In this document: positions 55,247 through 63,738 of the stretch, one piece after another | Numbering within the stretch: the first letter of the stretch is position 1 | Layout: each line of letters starts with the position of its first letter | From: Lentisphaeria bacterium | Lineage (GTDB): Bacteria > Verrucomicrobiota > Lentisphaeria > Victivallales > Victivallaceae | Reading direction: 5' to 3' | Length of the DNA stretch: 64,000 nt | Assembly: GCA_900768505.1 (NCBI GenBank) | Contig: CAAGED010000054.1 | Span: forward strand, 25,413-89,412 | Position numbers and translations under genes: made by a program | Notes under the pieces: model-generated | The model's input: only the letters and a program-made list of their open reading frames with translations | The model's database searches: none | Told to the model about the DNA's origin: nothing

Positions 55247-56155
55247 ATGCAACTGGCTTCAATACTCAATGCACAGCTGATTTCGCGAGATTTCAGTGGT
55301 AAGGACAGACGCAGTCTTTACAGGGAAATGGTGGAATTGGCCAACAAAGAGGCTGATCTTGAACTTAATGTGGAAGATACGCTTAACAATATGCTGGAGC
55401 GGGAGGATGCCACGCGGATTCCATACAGTGGAATGGCGTTGCCTCATTTGCGAGTACCCAGCCTTAATGACATGCATGTTGTAATTGCTATAATTCCCGG
55501 TGGAATTAAATTGAACGATTACGATATGTCGCCCAGCAACGTGGTTATAATGTCGCTGATTTCCGAAAATACCAGCAGTACTTATTTGCGTATGCTCTCC
55601 GCATTTACCCGCTATTTAATGAAGCCGGCTAATTTACAGCGGGTTGCCGCGGCTCATGACGGAGATGATTTCCTGCGGATTTTGCGGGAAGACGGGGTGA
55701 TGCTAAAAAACTCCATCACCGCGGAAGATGTTATGGAGGAAAACTTTGATGTCATTCATGCGGATGATAAACTGGCAGTGACACTGGATATTTTCAACCG
55801 CAAATTCCGTCCGGTTTTACCGGTGGTGGATGCGGATAATCATTTGATTGGCCAAATTAACGCTGCCAATTTGATAAAAAAATTCATTCCGGATTATGTA
55901 TTGATGATGGACAATTTGAAATTCCTCTCCAGCTTTGAACCATTTGAGCAGATTTTCAAGGAAGAAAATGATCGTCTGGTGCGGGATTTTATTGAACCGC
56001 CCAAGATGGTGATTTCCCCCAAGATCCCGCTGATTCAGTTTACGGTGGAATTGGCTAAGCGCCATGTGGACGAGGTTTTTGTCACCGACAGCGACAATAA
56101 GCTGCTGGGCGTTATCGCCATTCGTAATATAATTCATAAGATTTTGCGGGGTTAA
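55247..56155 (+). CDS. PTS EIIA-like domain fused to two CBS domains
   Basis: 302 residues. Residues 1-150 match the EIIA-2/PtsN fold, with phospho-acceptor His67 in GMALPHLRVP. Residues 155-302 hold a CBS pair (DVMEENFDVIHADDKL, then EVFVTDSDNKLLGVIAIRN). PtsN-type proteins regulate partner proteins according to phosphorylation state, and CBS pairs bind adenine nucleotides. Six bases separate it from an ion transporter gene, so it probably controls that transporter (inference). GGGAGG precedes the ATG. Confidence 0.82.
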   Translation: MQLASILNAQLISRDFSGKDRRSLYREMVELANKEADLELNVEDTLNNMLEREDATRIPYSGMALPHLRVPSLNDMHVVIAIIPGGIKLNDYDMSPSNVVIMSLISENTSSTYLRMLSAFTRYLMKPANLQRVAAAHDGDDFLRILREDGVMLKNSITAEDVMEENFDVIHADDKLAVTLDIFNRKFRPVLPVVDADNHLIGQINAANLIKKFIPDYVLMMDNLKFLSSFEPFEQIFKEENDRLVRDFIEPPKMVISPKIPLIQFTVELAKRHVDEVFVTDSDNKLLGVIAIRNIIHKILRG

Positions 56156-56161
56156 TTAAAA

Positions 56162-57742
56162 ATGTCGGAAAATGTAATTTTTTATTTTGCCCTGGTGATC
56201 TTTGTTGCCACATATTTCATTATCGCCACCGAAAAAATTCATAAGACGGTGGCGGCTTTGGTCGGTGCTTCGTTAATGATGCTTTTTGTTTTGGAGGGAC
56301 CCGGACACGGCCCGGAAAATAATCAGGAAGTGAATACGGAAATAATTGCGCCGCTGCCGGAGGCGGAAGGTATCGGGGGCGCAGCAGTTGCAGCACCGGA
56401 AGCGGAAAACACTGATCCAGTTGCCGAAACAACGGAAATTGCCGAATCGACGATGGAAAATGCCTCCGGCACCGAAGTCAGCACCAACGTGGAAGAAAAT
56501 GCGGTAATTGCCACCGGCGAGGAGCCGTCGGTAATGTCCACTGAAGAGTCAGCCAAACTTAAACGTTATGACGAATTGGATGTTTTCGCCCGTTATGTGG
56601 ATTTTAATGTAATTTTTACCCTGGCCGGCATGATGTTGCTGGTAAATATTTTAAGCACTACCGGAATTTTTCAGTACGTTGCAATCAAGTGTGCAAAAAT
56701 TTCCAAGGCCGAGCCGGTGCGAATGCTTATTCTGCTGGTTATGGCTACGGCGATACTCTCCGCGTTTTTGGACAATGTCACCACCATTTTGCTGATCGCT
56801 CCGGTAACGCTGGTGGTTACTGCGCAGCTGAGGATTTCACCCATACCATTTTTAATGGCAGAGACGATCGCCTCCAATATCGGCGGTACGGCCACCCTGA
56901 TTGGTGATCCGCCGAACTTGTTGATTGGCTCCAAAGCCGGTTTGGGATTCATGCCGTTTCTAATCAATTTGGCCCCCTTTGTGCTGACAATATTGATCAT
57001 ATACTGCATTATCCTCTACATTTATTACGCCAAACGGATGAGTGTGACCGTGGAGCATCGGGCCGCGGTAATGGAGATGGATGAAAATGCCGCCATCACC
57101 GATATGGCCAATATGAAACGCGGCGGAATTATTATGCTGCTGACCATTGTCGGATTCCTGGTTCATTCAAAATTTGGCCTCCAATCCTGTGTAGTGGCTT
57201 TTGCCGGAGCGTCATTGGGATTGCTTTTCTGTAAAGTGGACGTGGATCACGCCTTGGAGAAGATTGAATGGAGTACGCTCTTCTTTTTCATGGGGCTGTT
57301 TGTACTGGTTTATGGCGCTGATCAGGCCGGATTGATGTTGAAATTCGGCGAATTGCTCGGCTTTATGCACAACTGGAACCCATTGCTGATTATTCTGGTC
57401 ATCATGTGGGTCAGCGGAATCTGCGCCGGGGTAATGAACAATGTTTCGTTTACCGCGGCAATGATTGCGGTGATTGGCTCGTTTATTGACCAAACACCAA
57501 GTTTTGCCGGCAATATTGAAATGACTCACCTGCTTTGGTGGGGATTGGCGCTGGCGGTATGTTTAGGTGGCAATGCCACACTGGTTGGTGCGGCGGCCAA
57601 TTTGGTTACGGCGGGTATTGCCGAGAAAGCCGGACACAAAATGACGTTCAAACATTTTCTCTGGTATGGTTTGCCGGTGACCTTTGGTTCATTGGTTGCG
57701 GCCTCTCTTTACATTGTCGGGCGTTATTTCCTGATTGCGTAG
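56162..57742 (+). CDS. NhaD/ArsB-type ion transporter with an acidic loop insertion
   Basis: 526 residues. Ion-transporter superfamily: VIFTLAGMMLLVNILSTTGIF, AFLDNVTTILLIAPVT, ETIASNIGGTATLIGDPPNLLIG and GVMNNVSFTAAMIAVI with GGNATLVGAAANLV are the two inverted-repeat signatures. About 11 helices. Most likely a Na+/H+ antiporter of NhaD type; arsenite or an organic anion is the alternative. Residues 46-138 form a Glu/Ala/Thr-rich low-complexity loop where relatives have a short turn. Paired with the IIA-CBS regulator upstream. Confidence 0.85.
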   Translation: MSENVIFYFALVIFVATYFIIATEKIHKTVAALVGASLMMLFVLEGPGHGPENNQEVNTEIIAPLPEAEGIGGAAVAAPEAENTDPVAETTEIAESTMENASGTEVSTNVEENAVIATGEEPSVMSTEESAKLKRYDELDVFARYVDFNVIFTLAGMMLLVNILSTTGIFQYVAIKCAKISKAEPVRMLILLVMATAILSAFLDNVTTILLIAPVTLVVTAQLRISPIPFLMAETIASNIGGTATLIGDPPNLLIGSKAGLGFMPFLINLAPFVLTILIIYCIILYIYYAKRMSVTVEHRAAVMEMDENAAITDMANMKRGGIIMLLTIVGFLVHSKFGLQSCVVAFAGASLGLLFCKVDVDHALEKIEWSTLFFFMGLFVLVYGADQAGLMLKFGELLGFMHNWNPLLIILVIMWVSGICAGVMNNVSFTAAMIAVIGSFIDQTPSFAGNIEMTHLLWWGLALAVCLGGNATLVGAAANLVTAGIAEKAGHKMTFKHFLWYGLPVTFGSLVAASLYIVGRYFLIA

Positions 57743-57789
57743 CTGATGCCGCTTCTTTCTGAGAAATCACTCTTCCGATGAGGAATAAT

Positions 57790-58239
57790 ATGGCAGAAAA
57801 AGCAGTGAAAAAAGTGACATTTGAGCTATTGTCGGATTGCGGCGAATCTCTGGCTCGGGAGTTGTTGTCGCTCTACCGGCAGGCTGGTTTTTTGGATGGC
57901 GACGAGGATTGGGAGTATATTCCCCGGATGCTGCGCGGCAGTTACCTCTTTGTGACAGCCCGCCGGGATGGGTGTTTGGCGGGTGCCGCCAGAAGCATCA
58001 GCGATGGTGTAAGCGATGCTTACATTCAGGATGTGGCGGTTTTTCCGACTTGCCGCGGCCTTGGCATTGGCAGCGGAATGGTGGAATATTTGGTTGAAAC
58101 GCTGCGGGAGCGGCAGATTGAGTGGATTGGATTAATTGGCGTGTCCGGAAGCGGGCCGTTTTATCAGCGTTTGGGGTTTGAACCGTTAGCGGGGATGACG
58201 CCGATGCGCTACATTTACGAAGCGGGGCAAAAAAAGTAG
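57790..58239 (+). CDS. GNAT-family N-acetyltransferase
   Basis: 149 residues from ATG 57790 (AGGA properly placed; an ATG at 57778 has no ribosome site). The acetyl-CoA-binding signature VAVFPTCRGLGIGSGMVEYL and the C-terminal FYQRLGFEPLAG are standard for GNAT. Acceptor unknown. In the same run as the transporter and the LptF/G gene, 47 bases after the former and 9 before the latter. Confidence 0.82.
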   Translation: MAEKAVKKVTFELLSDCGESLARELLSLYRQAGFLDGDEDWEYIPRMLRGSYLFVTARRDGCLAGAARSISDGVSDAYIQDVAVFPTCRGLGIGSGMVEYLVETLRERQIEWIGLIGVSGSGPFYQRLGFEPLAGMTPMRYIYEAGQKK

Positions 58240-58248
58240 AAATAACAT

Positions 58249-59415
58249 ATGAAAAAAGCGAAATTTGATATAAAAAAAATTGCGACGGTGCCGCGGCGTT
58301 GGCGGTATCTGCCAACCTTGGACTGGTATGTATTCCGGGAATTTATTGTGAAGTTCTCCATATTGGTTTTGGTTTTTATTATTTTGTTTCTGCTGGGCGA
58401 TGTGCTTAATTGTCTGAGTGATTTTTTGGGCTCCGGGGCTCCGATGAGCCAAATCGTACTCTTTTTCTCCTTGAAAATGCCAGGAAATATCCGTTTTGTG
58501 CTGCCGATTGCAGTTTTGCTCGGCTGCATGTGGACGATGGCAATGTTTGGAAAAAATTCAGAAGTTACGGCCATGCGGGCTTCCGGAATTTCACTGGGAC
58601 GCTGCGGACTGACCATCTTTATTTTTGGCGTACTGGTAAGTTTGACTAATTTGTGGTTCAACGAGCAACTGGTGCCTTACACGGAACGGCAGGCGTATGA
58701 AATATTGGAATCCAAGGGAATTGGCGACGAAGCCAGCCGCAAAAATAATTTACAACGTCTTATCACCTACCGATCGCCGGATCGGGCGCGGATGTGGTGG
58801 TTCAGCACTTTTGACGATATTGACCAGCATCAGAATGTGTTGTTAAAAAAATTTCGTCCGGATAACACACTTGAGTGGGATTTATTGGCTAAAAACGCCC
58901 GCTACAACGATGAAATAAAGCAGTGGGAATTTTTTGGCGCAATTCTGACACCTTACAGTGACGATGGTATTTTAGCTCTTTCACCGCGGGGATATACATT
59001 TTATCGCCTGACGGAAAAAGAGGTACCGGAGACACCTTTAGACGTTCTCAATTCAATCAAGGACAAGGAAGAATTGCCGATATGGGTGATTTATCGAATT
59101 ATTCAGCGCAACAGCAAGATGTCGCCGGCGATCCGGGCGGAATACGAAACGGCGTTTTTTTATCGTTTGGCATTTCCATGGGCGAGTTTTATTGCGGTAT
59201 TTCTGGGAATTCCGCTGGCAACGAAAAACGAGCGCAGCGGAGTTATGCTGGCGATTGTATCGGCCGTGGGTGTTATTGTGGCATATGTGGTGATTTCGCA
59301 GTTGTTTGTCACGCTGGGCAACAATCGGCTTCTGCCGCCGGTGGTGGCGGGAGTATTTCCCACGATTGCATTCATTATTTACAGCTGGTATAATGTGGCA
59401 AAAAACCGGATTTGA
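58249..59415 (+). CDS. LptF/LptG-family LPS export permease
   Basis: 388 residues. YjgP/YjgQ layout: a first helix after WYVFREFIVKF, two more N-terminal helices with KNSEVTAMRASGISL (conserved cytoplasmic coupling loop), a periplasmic beta-jellyroll (about 150-275) and three C-terminal helices with a conserved PLATKNERSG-like loop. It extracts LPS from the inner membrane with LptB. Only one of the usual F/G pair is seen here. It complements the LptC/LptA fusion at 41.8 kb. Confidence 0.85.
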   Translation: MKKAKFDIKKIATVPRRWRYLPTLDWYVFREFIVKFSILVLVFIILFLLGDVLNCLSDFLGSGAPMSQIVLFFSLKMPGNIRFVLPIAVLLGCMWTMAMFGKNSEVTAMRASGISLGRCGLTIFIFGVLVSLTNLWFNEQLVPYTERQAYEILESKGIGDEASRKNNLQRLITYRSPDRARMWWFSTFDDIDQHQNVLLKKFRPDNTLEWDLLAKNARYNDEIKQWEFFGAILTPYSDDGILALSPRGYTFYRLTEKEVPETPLDVLNSIKDKEELPIWVIYRIIQRNSKMSPAIRAEYETAFFYRLAFPWASFIAVFLGIPLATKNERSGVMLAIVSAVGVIVAYVVISQLFVTLGNNRLLPPVVAGVFPTIAFIIYSWYNVAKNRI

Positions 59416-59619
59416 GGGCTTTAGAGAGTTGGATGATTTTGCTCATCAGGCAGTTTGAACCGGTTACAGACAGGCGGCGGAACATAAAGTAACAGAGGTT
59501 GAATTAAAAGATAATTGGCTTAATGAAATTATAAATTTGTAACAGAAGTTTTTTTACATATCAAAGCAAGCGTCGGAATAAGATCAGAATTTTTTCCGGC
59601 GGAAAGGATTAATTCAAGC

Positions 59620-62592
59620 ATGATTTACCGTATTGAAATTGCTCCCAAGCGCAAGTGGCATGACGCCCGGGGCGAAGGTGTCAAAAAGCAGATTCGTAAC
59701 TTCCTGAAGCTGGAGGTGGACGAGGTATGGACACGGGATGTGTTTACCGTTGACGCCAATATTACCGGCGATCAGGCCGCCGCCGTGGCGCAGCTTTTCG
59801 CCAATCCGGTATTGCACGATGCTTCGGCCACTGCGGAAAGCGCGGTTCGTCCGGAAGCTGCAACGTGTGATTATATGGTGGCGGTTGGTTTTAAGCCGGG
59901 CGTGACCGATAATGTCGGCCGTACCGCACGGGAGGCAATTGCCGATGTAATCGGGCGCAAATTGAATAATGACGAGGCAATTTACAGTTCGGTTGAGTAT
60001 TTGATTTACGGCCGCCAGTTGAGCTTTGAGGACGTTAACAAGATTGCAAGCGATTTGCTGGCCAATGAATTGATTGAAAGCGTACGGGTTTTCCGGGGCG
60101 CAGACGTGGCCAAGGGCATTCCGCTGAATTTGCCGGTAATGAAAAATATCGGCGGCGGCGTGGTGCGCAAATATAATTTGGAAGTCAATGACGATGCATT
60201 GATGGAAATCAGCCGCAAGGGCATTCTGGCGCTTTCACTGGCGGAGATGAAGTCGATTCAAAATTATTTCCGCCACGCCAAAGATCGGGAAAAATTCGGT
60301 CTGGATCAAAATCCCACCGACGTTGAGCTGGAGGTTTTGGCGCAAACCTGGTCGGAACACTGCAAACATAAAATTTTCGACGCCATCATCAATTACGAAA
60401 ATAAAGAGAACGGAAAATCCGAACGCATTGTCTCCTGCTACAAGAGTTTTATCAAAAAAAGCACTCATGAAATTGCCGAAGAGGTGGATTTTCTGGTTTC
60501 GGTGTTCAACGACAACGCCGGTGTAATCCGTTTCAATGACAAGGTGAATTTGGTTTATAAGGTGGAGACTCACAACAGCCCCTCCGCATTGGATCCCTAC
60601 GGCGGCGCCATGACCGGTATTGTCGGCGTAAACCGCGACCCCATGGGTACTGGTCAGGGCGCGGATCTGCTGATTAATGTCTGGGGGTATTGTCTTGGCA
60701 GTCCGTTTACTGAGGATAAAGATGTTCCGCCGGGGCTGCTGCATCCGCGCCGTTTGCGTGATGGAGTTCACAAGGGCGTAATCGACGGCGGCAACCAGAG
60801 CGGAATTCCTTACGGATACGGCTGGGAATATTTCGACGAGCGTTACCTGGGCAAACCCCTGGTTTATTGCGGAACCGTCGGCACGCTTCCGTTGGAGATC
60901 AACGGCGTCAAGGGTGAAGACAAGAGCATTGAACCGGGAGATATTATTGTAATGGGCGGCGGCCGGATCGGCAAAGACGGTATTCATGGCGCCACTTTCT
61001 CCAGCGAGGAACTGCATCAGGGCAGCCCCAGTCAGGCGGTTCAGATAGGCGACCCGATCACCCAGAAAAAGTTGGGAGATTTCACTTATGAGGCGCGCAA
61101 TCGCAGTCTCTACCGTTTTGTAACGGATAACGGGGCGGGCGGTCTCTCCTCCAGTATTGGTGAAATGGCCTCGTTATGCGGCGGCTGCAAATTGGATTTG
61201 AAGAAGGCGCCGCTGAAATACGCGGGCATGCAGCCTTGGGAAATTTTGGTTTCCGAGGCGCAGGAGCGGATGAGTTACGCGGTTCCACCGGAAAAATTGG
61301 ATGAATTTCTGGCGTTGGCCAAATCCAGGGATGTTGAGCTGAGCGTATTGGGTGAATTCACTGATGACGGTAAATTCCATATGCTTTACGGGGATGAAAC
61401 TGTAGCCTGTCTGGATATTGATTTCATGCACAAGGGGCTGCCCAGGATGGAACTCAATGCGGTATGGCAGCGGAAGCATTTTGAGGAATTCGATTGTGTC
61501 AACCGGGATGTGGCAAAGGATTTAACCGCCTTGGTCGGCCGCTTGAATATCTGCTCGGACGAATACAAAGCCCGGCAATACGATCATGAAGTAAAGGGCC
61601 TGAGCGTCATCAAACCATTCTGCGGCAAATGCCGGGATGTGGTTTCTGATGCAACCGTTACCATGATTGAACCACTTTCCACCGAGGGGGTAATTCTCTC
61701 CGGCGGTATTTTGCCCCGTTACAGCGATATTGATACTTACGACATGATTGCGTCGATTATCGACTTGGGTATTCGGCGGATTATCGCCGTAGGCGGCAAA
61801 CTCCACGGGATCGCCGGATTGGATAACTTCTGCTGGCCGGATCCGGTTCAAAGCGAGAAGACTCCGGACGGCGAATATAAGCTGGCGCAGCTGGTACGGG
61901 CCAATCAGGCGTTGTACGACTACACAAAAGCCTTTAAAGTACCCTGCATTTCCGGCAAGGACAGCATGAAGAATGATTGCACCAAGGGCGGCAAGAAGAT
62001 TTCGATTCCGCCGACGGTGTTGTTCAGCACTATCGCCAAAATGGACGATATTCGCAAGTCGGTAACGCTGGATGTGAAGAAAGCCGGCGATTTGGTATAT
62101 GTAATCGGCGAAACCGCCAATGAATTAGGCGGCAGTGAGTATTTTGCCATGTTCAATAAAACGGGCAACAATGTACCAAAAGTTGATTCTGCCAAAGCGA
62201 TTGCCATCTACAACGCAGTTAGCGAAATCACCCGTCAGGAGTTGGCACATTCATTGCATACTCCGGCGTTGGGCGGTTTGGGTGTCGGTCTGGCCAAGAA
62301 AGCCATCGCCGGACGCTTGGGTATGAGTATTGATTTGGCAAAAATTCCGACGGCAGGTGAAATGAATGATTGCGAATTGCTCTTTTCAGAGTCCAATTCC
62401 AGATTTATTATGACCATTGCACCGGACCGGCAGGCTGATTTGGAAAAGTTATTGGCAAATGTGGCCCATGGATGCGTAGGTGTAGTAACCGAGGCGGCGG
62501 ATCTGGAAATCAAGCGTGATGCCAAGATTGTAGCCAAGGTAAAGGTGGCTGATTTGGTAACTGCCTATAAATCAACTTTAAGTGGCATTTAA
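59620..62592 (+). CDS. purL: Phosphoribosylformylglycinamidine synthase, PurS-PurL fusion
   Basis: 990 residues. Residues 1-80 and 84-165 look like two PurS-like units (YRIEIAPKRKWHDARGEGV, then YMVAVGFKPGVTDNVGRT). The synthase core follows with LAQTWSEHCKHK near 245, VYKVETHNSPSALDPYGGA, GDIIVMGGGRIGKDGIHGAT, and the second half with SGKDSMKND. No glutaminase domain is present, so a separate PurQ must supply ammonia. It converts FGAR to FGAM with ATP. Length lies between small PurL (about 740) and large PurL (about 1300). Confidence 0.93.
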   Translation: MIYRIEIAPKRKWHDARGEGVKKQIRNFLKLEVDEVWTRDVFTVDANITGDQAAAVAQLFANPVLHDASATAESAVRPEAATCDYMVAVGFKPGVTDNVGRTAREAIADVIGRKLNNDEAIYSSVEYLIYGRQLSFEDVNKIASDLLANELIESVRVFRGADVAKGIPLNLPVMKNIGGGVVRKYNLEVNDDALMEISRKGILALSLAEMKSIQNYFRHAKDREKFGLDQNPTDVELEVLAQTWSEHCKHKIFDAIINYENKENGKSERIVSCYKSFIKKSTHEIAEEVDFLVSVFNDNAGVIRFNDKVNLVYKVETHNSPSALDPYGGAMTGIVGVNRDPMGTGQGADLLINVWGYCLGSPFTEDKDVPPGLLHPRRLRDGVHKGVIDGGNQSGIPYGYGWEYFDERYLGKPLVYCGTVGTLPLEINGVKGEDKSIEPGDIIVMGGGRIGKDGIHGATFSSEELHQGSPSQAVQIGDPITQKKLGDFTYEARNRSLYRFVTDNGAGGLSSSIGEMASLCGGCKLDLKKAPLKYAGMQPWEILVSEAQERMSYAVPPEKLDEFLALAKSRDVELSVLGEFTDDGKFHMLYGDETVACLDIDFMHKGLPRMELNAVWQRKHFEEFDCVNRDVAKDLTALVGRLNICSDEYKARQYDHEVKGLSVIKPFCGKCRDVVSDATVTMIEPLSTEGVILSGGILPRYSDIDTYDMIASIIDLGIRRIIAVGGKLHGIAGLDNFCWPDPVQSEKTPDGEYKLAQLVRANQALYDYTKAFKVPCISGKDSMKNDCTKGGKKISIPPTVLFSTIAKMDDIRKSVTLDVKKAGDLVYVIGETANELGGSEYFAMFNKTGNNVPKVDSAKAIAIYNAVSEITRQELAHSLHTPALGGLGVGLAKKAIAGRLGMSIDLAKIPTAGEMNDCELLFSESNSRFIMTIAPDRQADLEKLLANVAHGCVGVVTEAADLEIKRDAKIVAKVKVADLVTAYKSTLSGI

Positions 62593-62627
62593 GCGAATTA
62601 GTCCGCGCGAAAAGAAAAAAATAAAAA

Positions 62628-62667
62628 AACACTCCGAAATACTTCCCCAAAAGTGTTCCGGAGTGTT
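62628..62667. terminator. Hairpin between purL and the sigma factor gene
   Basis: AACACTCCG (62628-62636) pairs with CGGAGTGTT (62659-62667). On the minus strand the stem is followed by a long U-rich run (TTTTTTTATTTTTTT), making a textbook terminator in that direction. On the plus strand only TATATTATATAAAT follows, a weaker purL terminator. Confidence 0.6.
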
Positions 62668-62734
62668 ATATTATATAAATAACAACGAAATTCTTTATTT
62701 TGAAAAAATAATTTTTTTGAATCCGGGGCAAAAA

Positions 62735-63595
62735 ATGAAACTGAAAAAGATAAAAAATACCCCCTCCGATTACAACCCGATGACAACGTCTCAGGTGTAT
62801 ATCCGCAATATCAGCGATTATTCGTTATTGACGGCGGACGAAGAGGTAACCTTGGCCAATATTATTCGCCATGGTACTCCGGAAGAGAGCTTGGAGGCCA
62901 AAAAAAAGTTAGTGCAGGCCAATTTGCGGCTGGTGGTGAAGATTACCCATGAATTTATGGATCGTGGTTTATCCAAACACGATTTGATCAGCGAGGGCAA
63001 TATTGGCCTGATGACGGCAGCGGAGAAATTTGATCCGAGCTTCGGAGTTAAGTTCAGCACTTACAGCATCTGGTGGATAAAGCAGTCCATGCGTCGGGCG
63101 ATTGCCGATCAGAGCCGCACAATCAGAATACCGATTCAGTCGCTGGACAAAATCAATCGTATCCAAAAAGCAGAGCGGGAGTTGATTCAGAAATTGGGAC
63201 GTATTCCGACCAATCGGGAGATTTCTGAATTATCAGAAATCAGTGAACGCACAATAAAAATGTTGCGCAACGCTTCGGTCAGTACCTCCAGCTTGAACGC
63301 ACAGGCCAGTGATGAAATGAATTTGGAAGTTCAGGATATGATCAATTACTCCGAGTGCGATTCTCCGGAGGAACAATTACAGGAGAGTGAACAACTCGAA
63401 CAACTTCGCTTGATAATCGATGAATTGGACGACCAGGAGCAGCAGGTTATTCGAATGCGTTACGGAATTGGCATTGAACGGCCGATGACTTTGGAAGAGG
63501 TAGGAGATCATTTGGGGTGTACCCGAGAACGGGTACGGCAAATTCAAAGTAAAGCATTGGCAAAATTACAATTAAAACGCCAGCGGATATTGTGA
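62735..63595 (+). CDS. RNA polymerase sigma-70 family factor (RpoD/RpoS-like)
   Basis: 286 residues from ATG 62735 (GGGG just upstream; a longer frame starts inside the terminator hairpin). Region 1.2 begins near YIRNISDYSLLTADEEV, region 2 has LVQANLRLVVKITHEFMDRG and GLMTAAEKFDPSFGVKFSTY with WWIKQSMRRAI, region 3 EISERTIKMLRN, and region 4.2 TLEEVGDHLGCTRERVRQIQ. It lacks region 1.1 and the non-conserved insert of large RpoD. It may be the compact primary factor or a group 2 factor; the window does not decide. Confidence 0.9.
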   Translation: MKLKKIKNTPSDYNPMTTSQVYIRNISDYSLLTADEEVTLANIIRHGTPEESLEAKKKLVQANLRLVVKITHEFMDRGLSKHDLISEGNIGLMTAAEKFDPSFGVKFSTYSIWWIKQSMRRAIADQSRTIRIPIQSLDKINRIQKAERELIQKLGRIPTNREISELSEISERTIKMLRNASVSTSSLNAQASDEMNLEVQDMINYSECDSPEEQLQESEQLEQLRLIIDELDDQEQQVIRMRYGIGIERPMTLEEVGDHLGCTRERVRQIQSKALAKLQLKRQRIL

Positions 63596-63738
63596 ATTTT
63601 TTTTCCAAAAAGTATTTATTGGCTGAACTTGATTATCATGCTATAAAAAAGATTTAGCGAAACGCATTTCGGATAGTAAAATAGAGTTTAATTTCCAGCC
63701 TCCGTGCCCGTTGCGACTTGAATGTCATTATTTGCATC

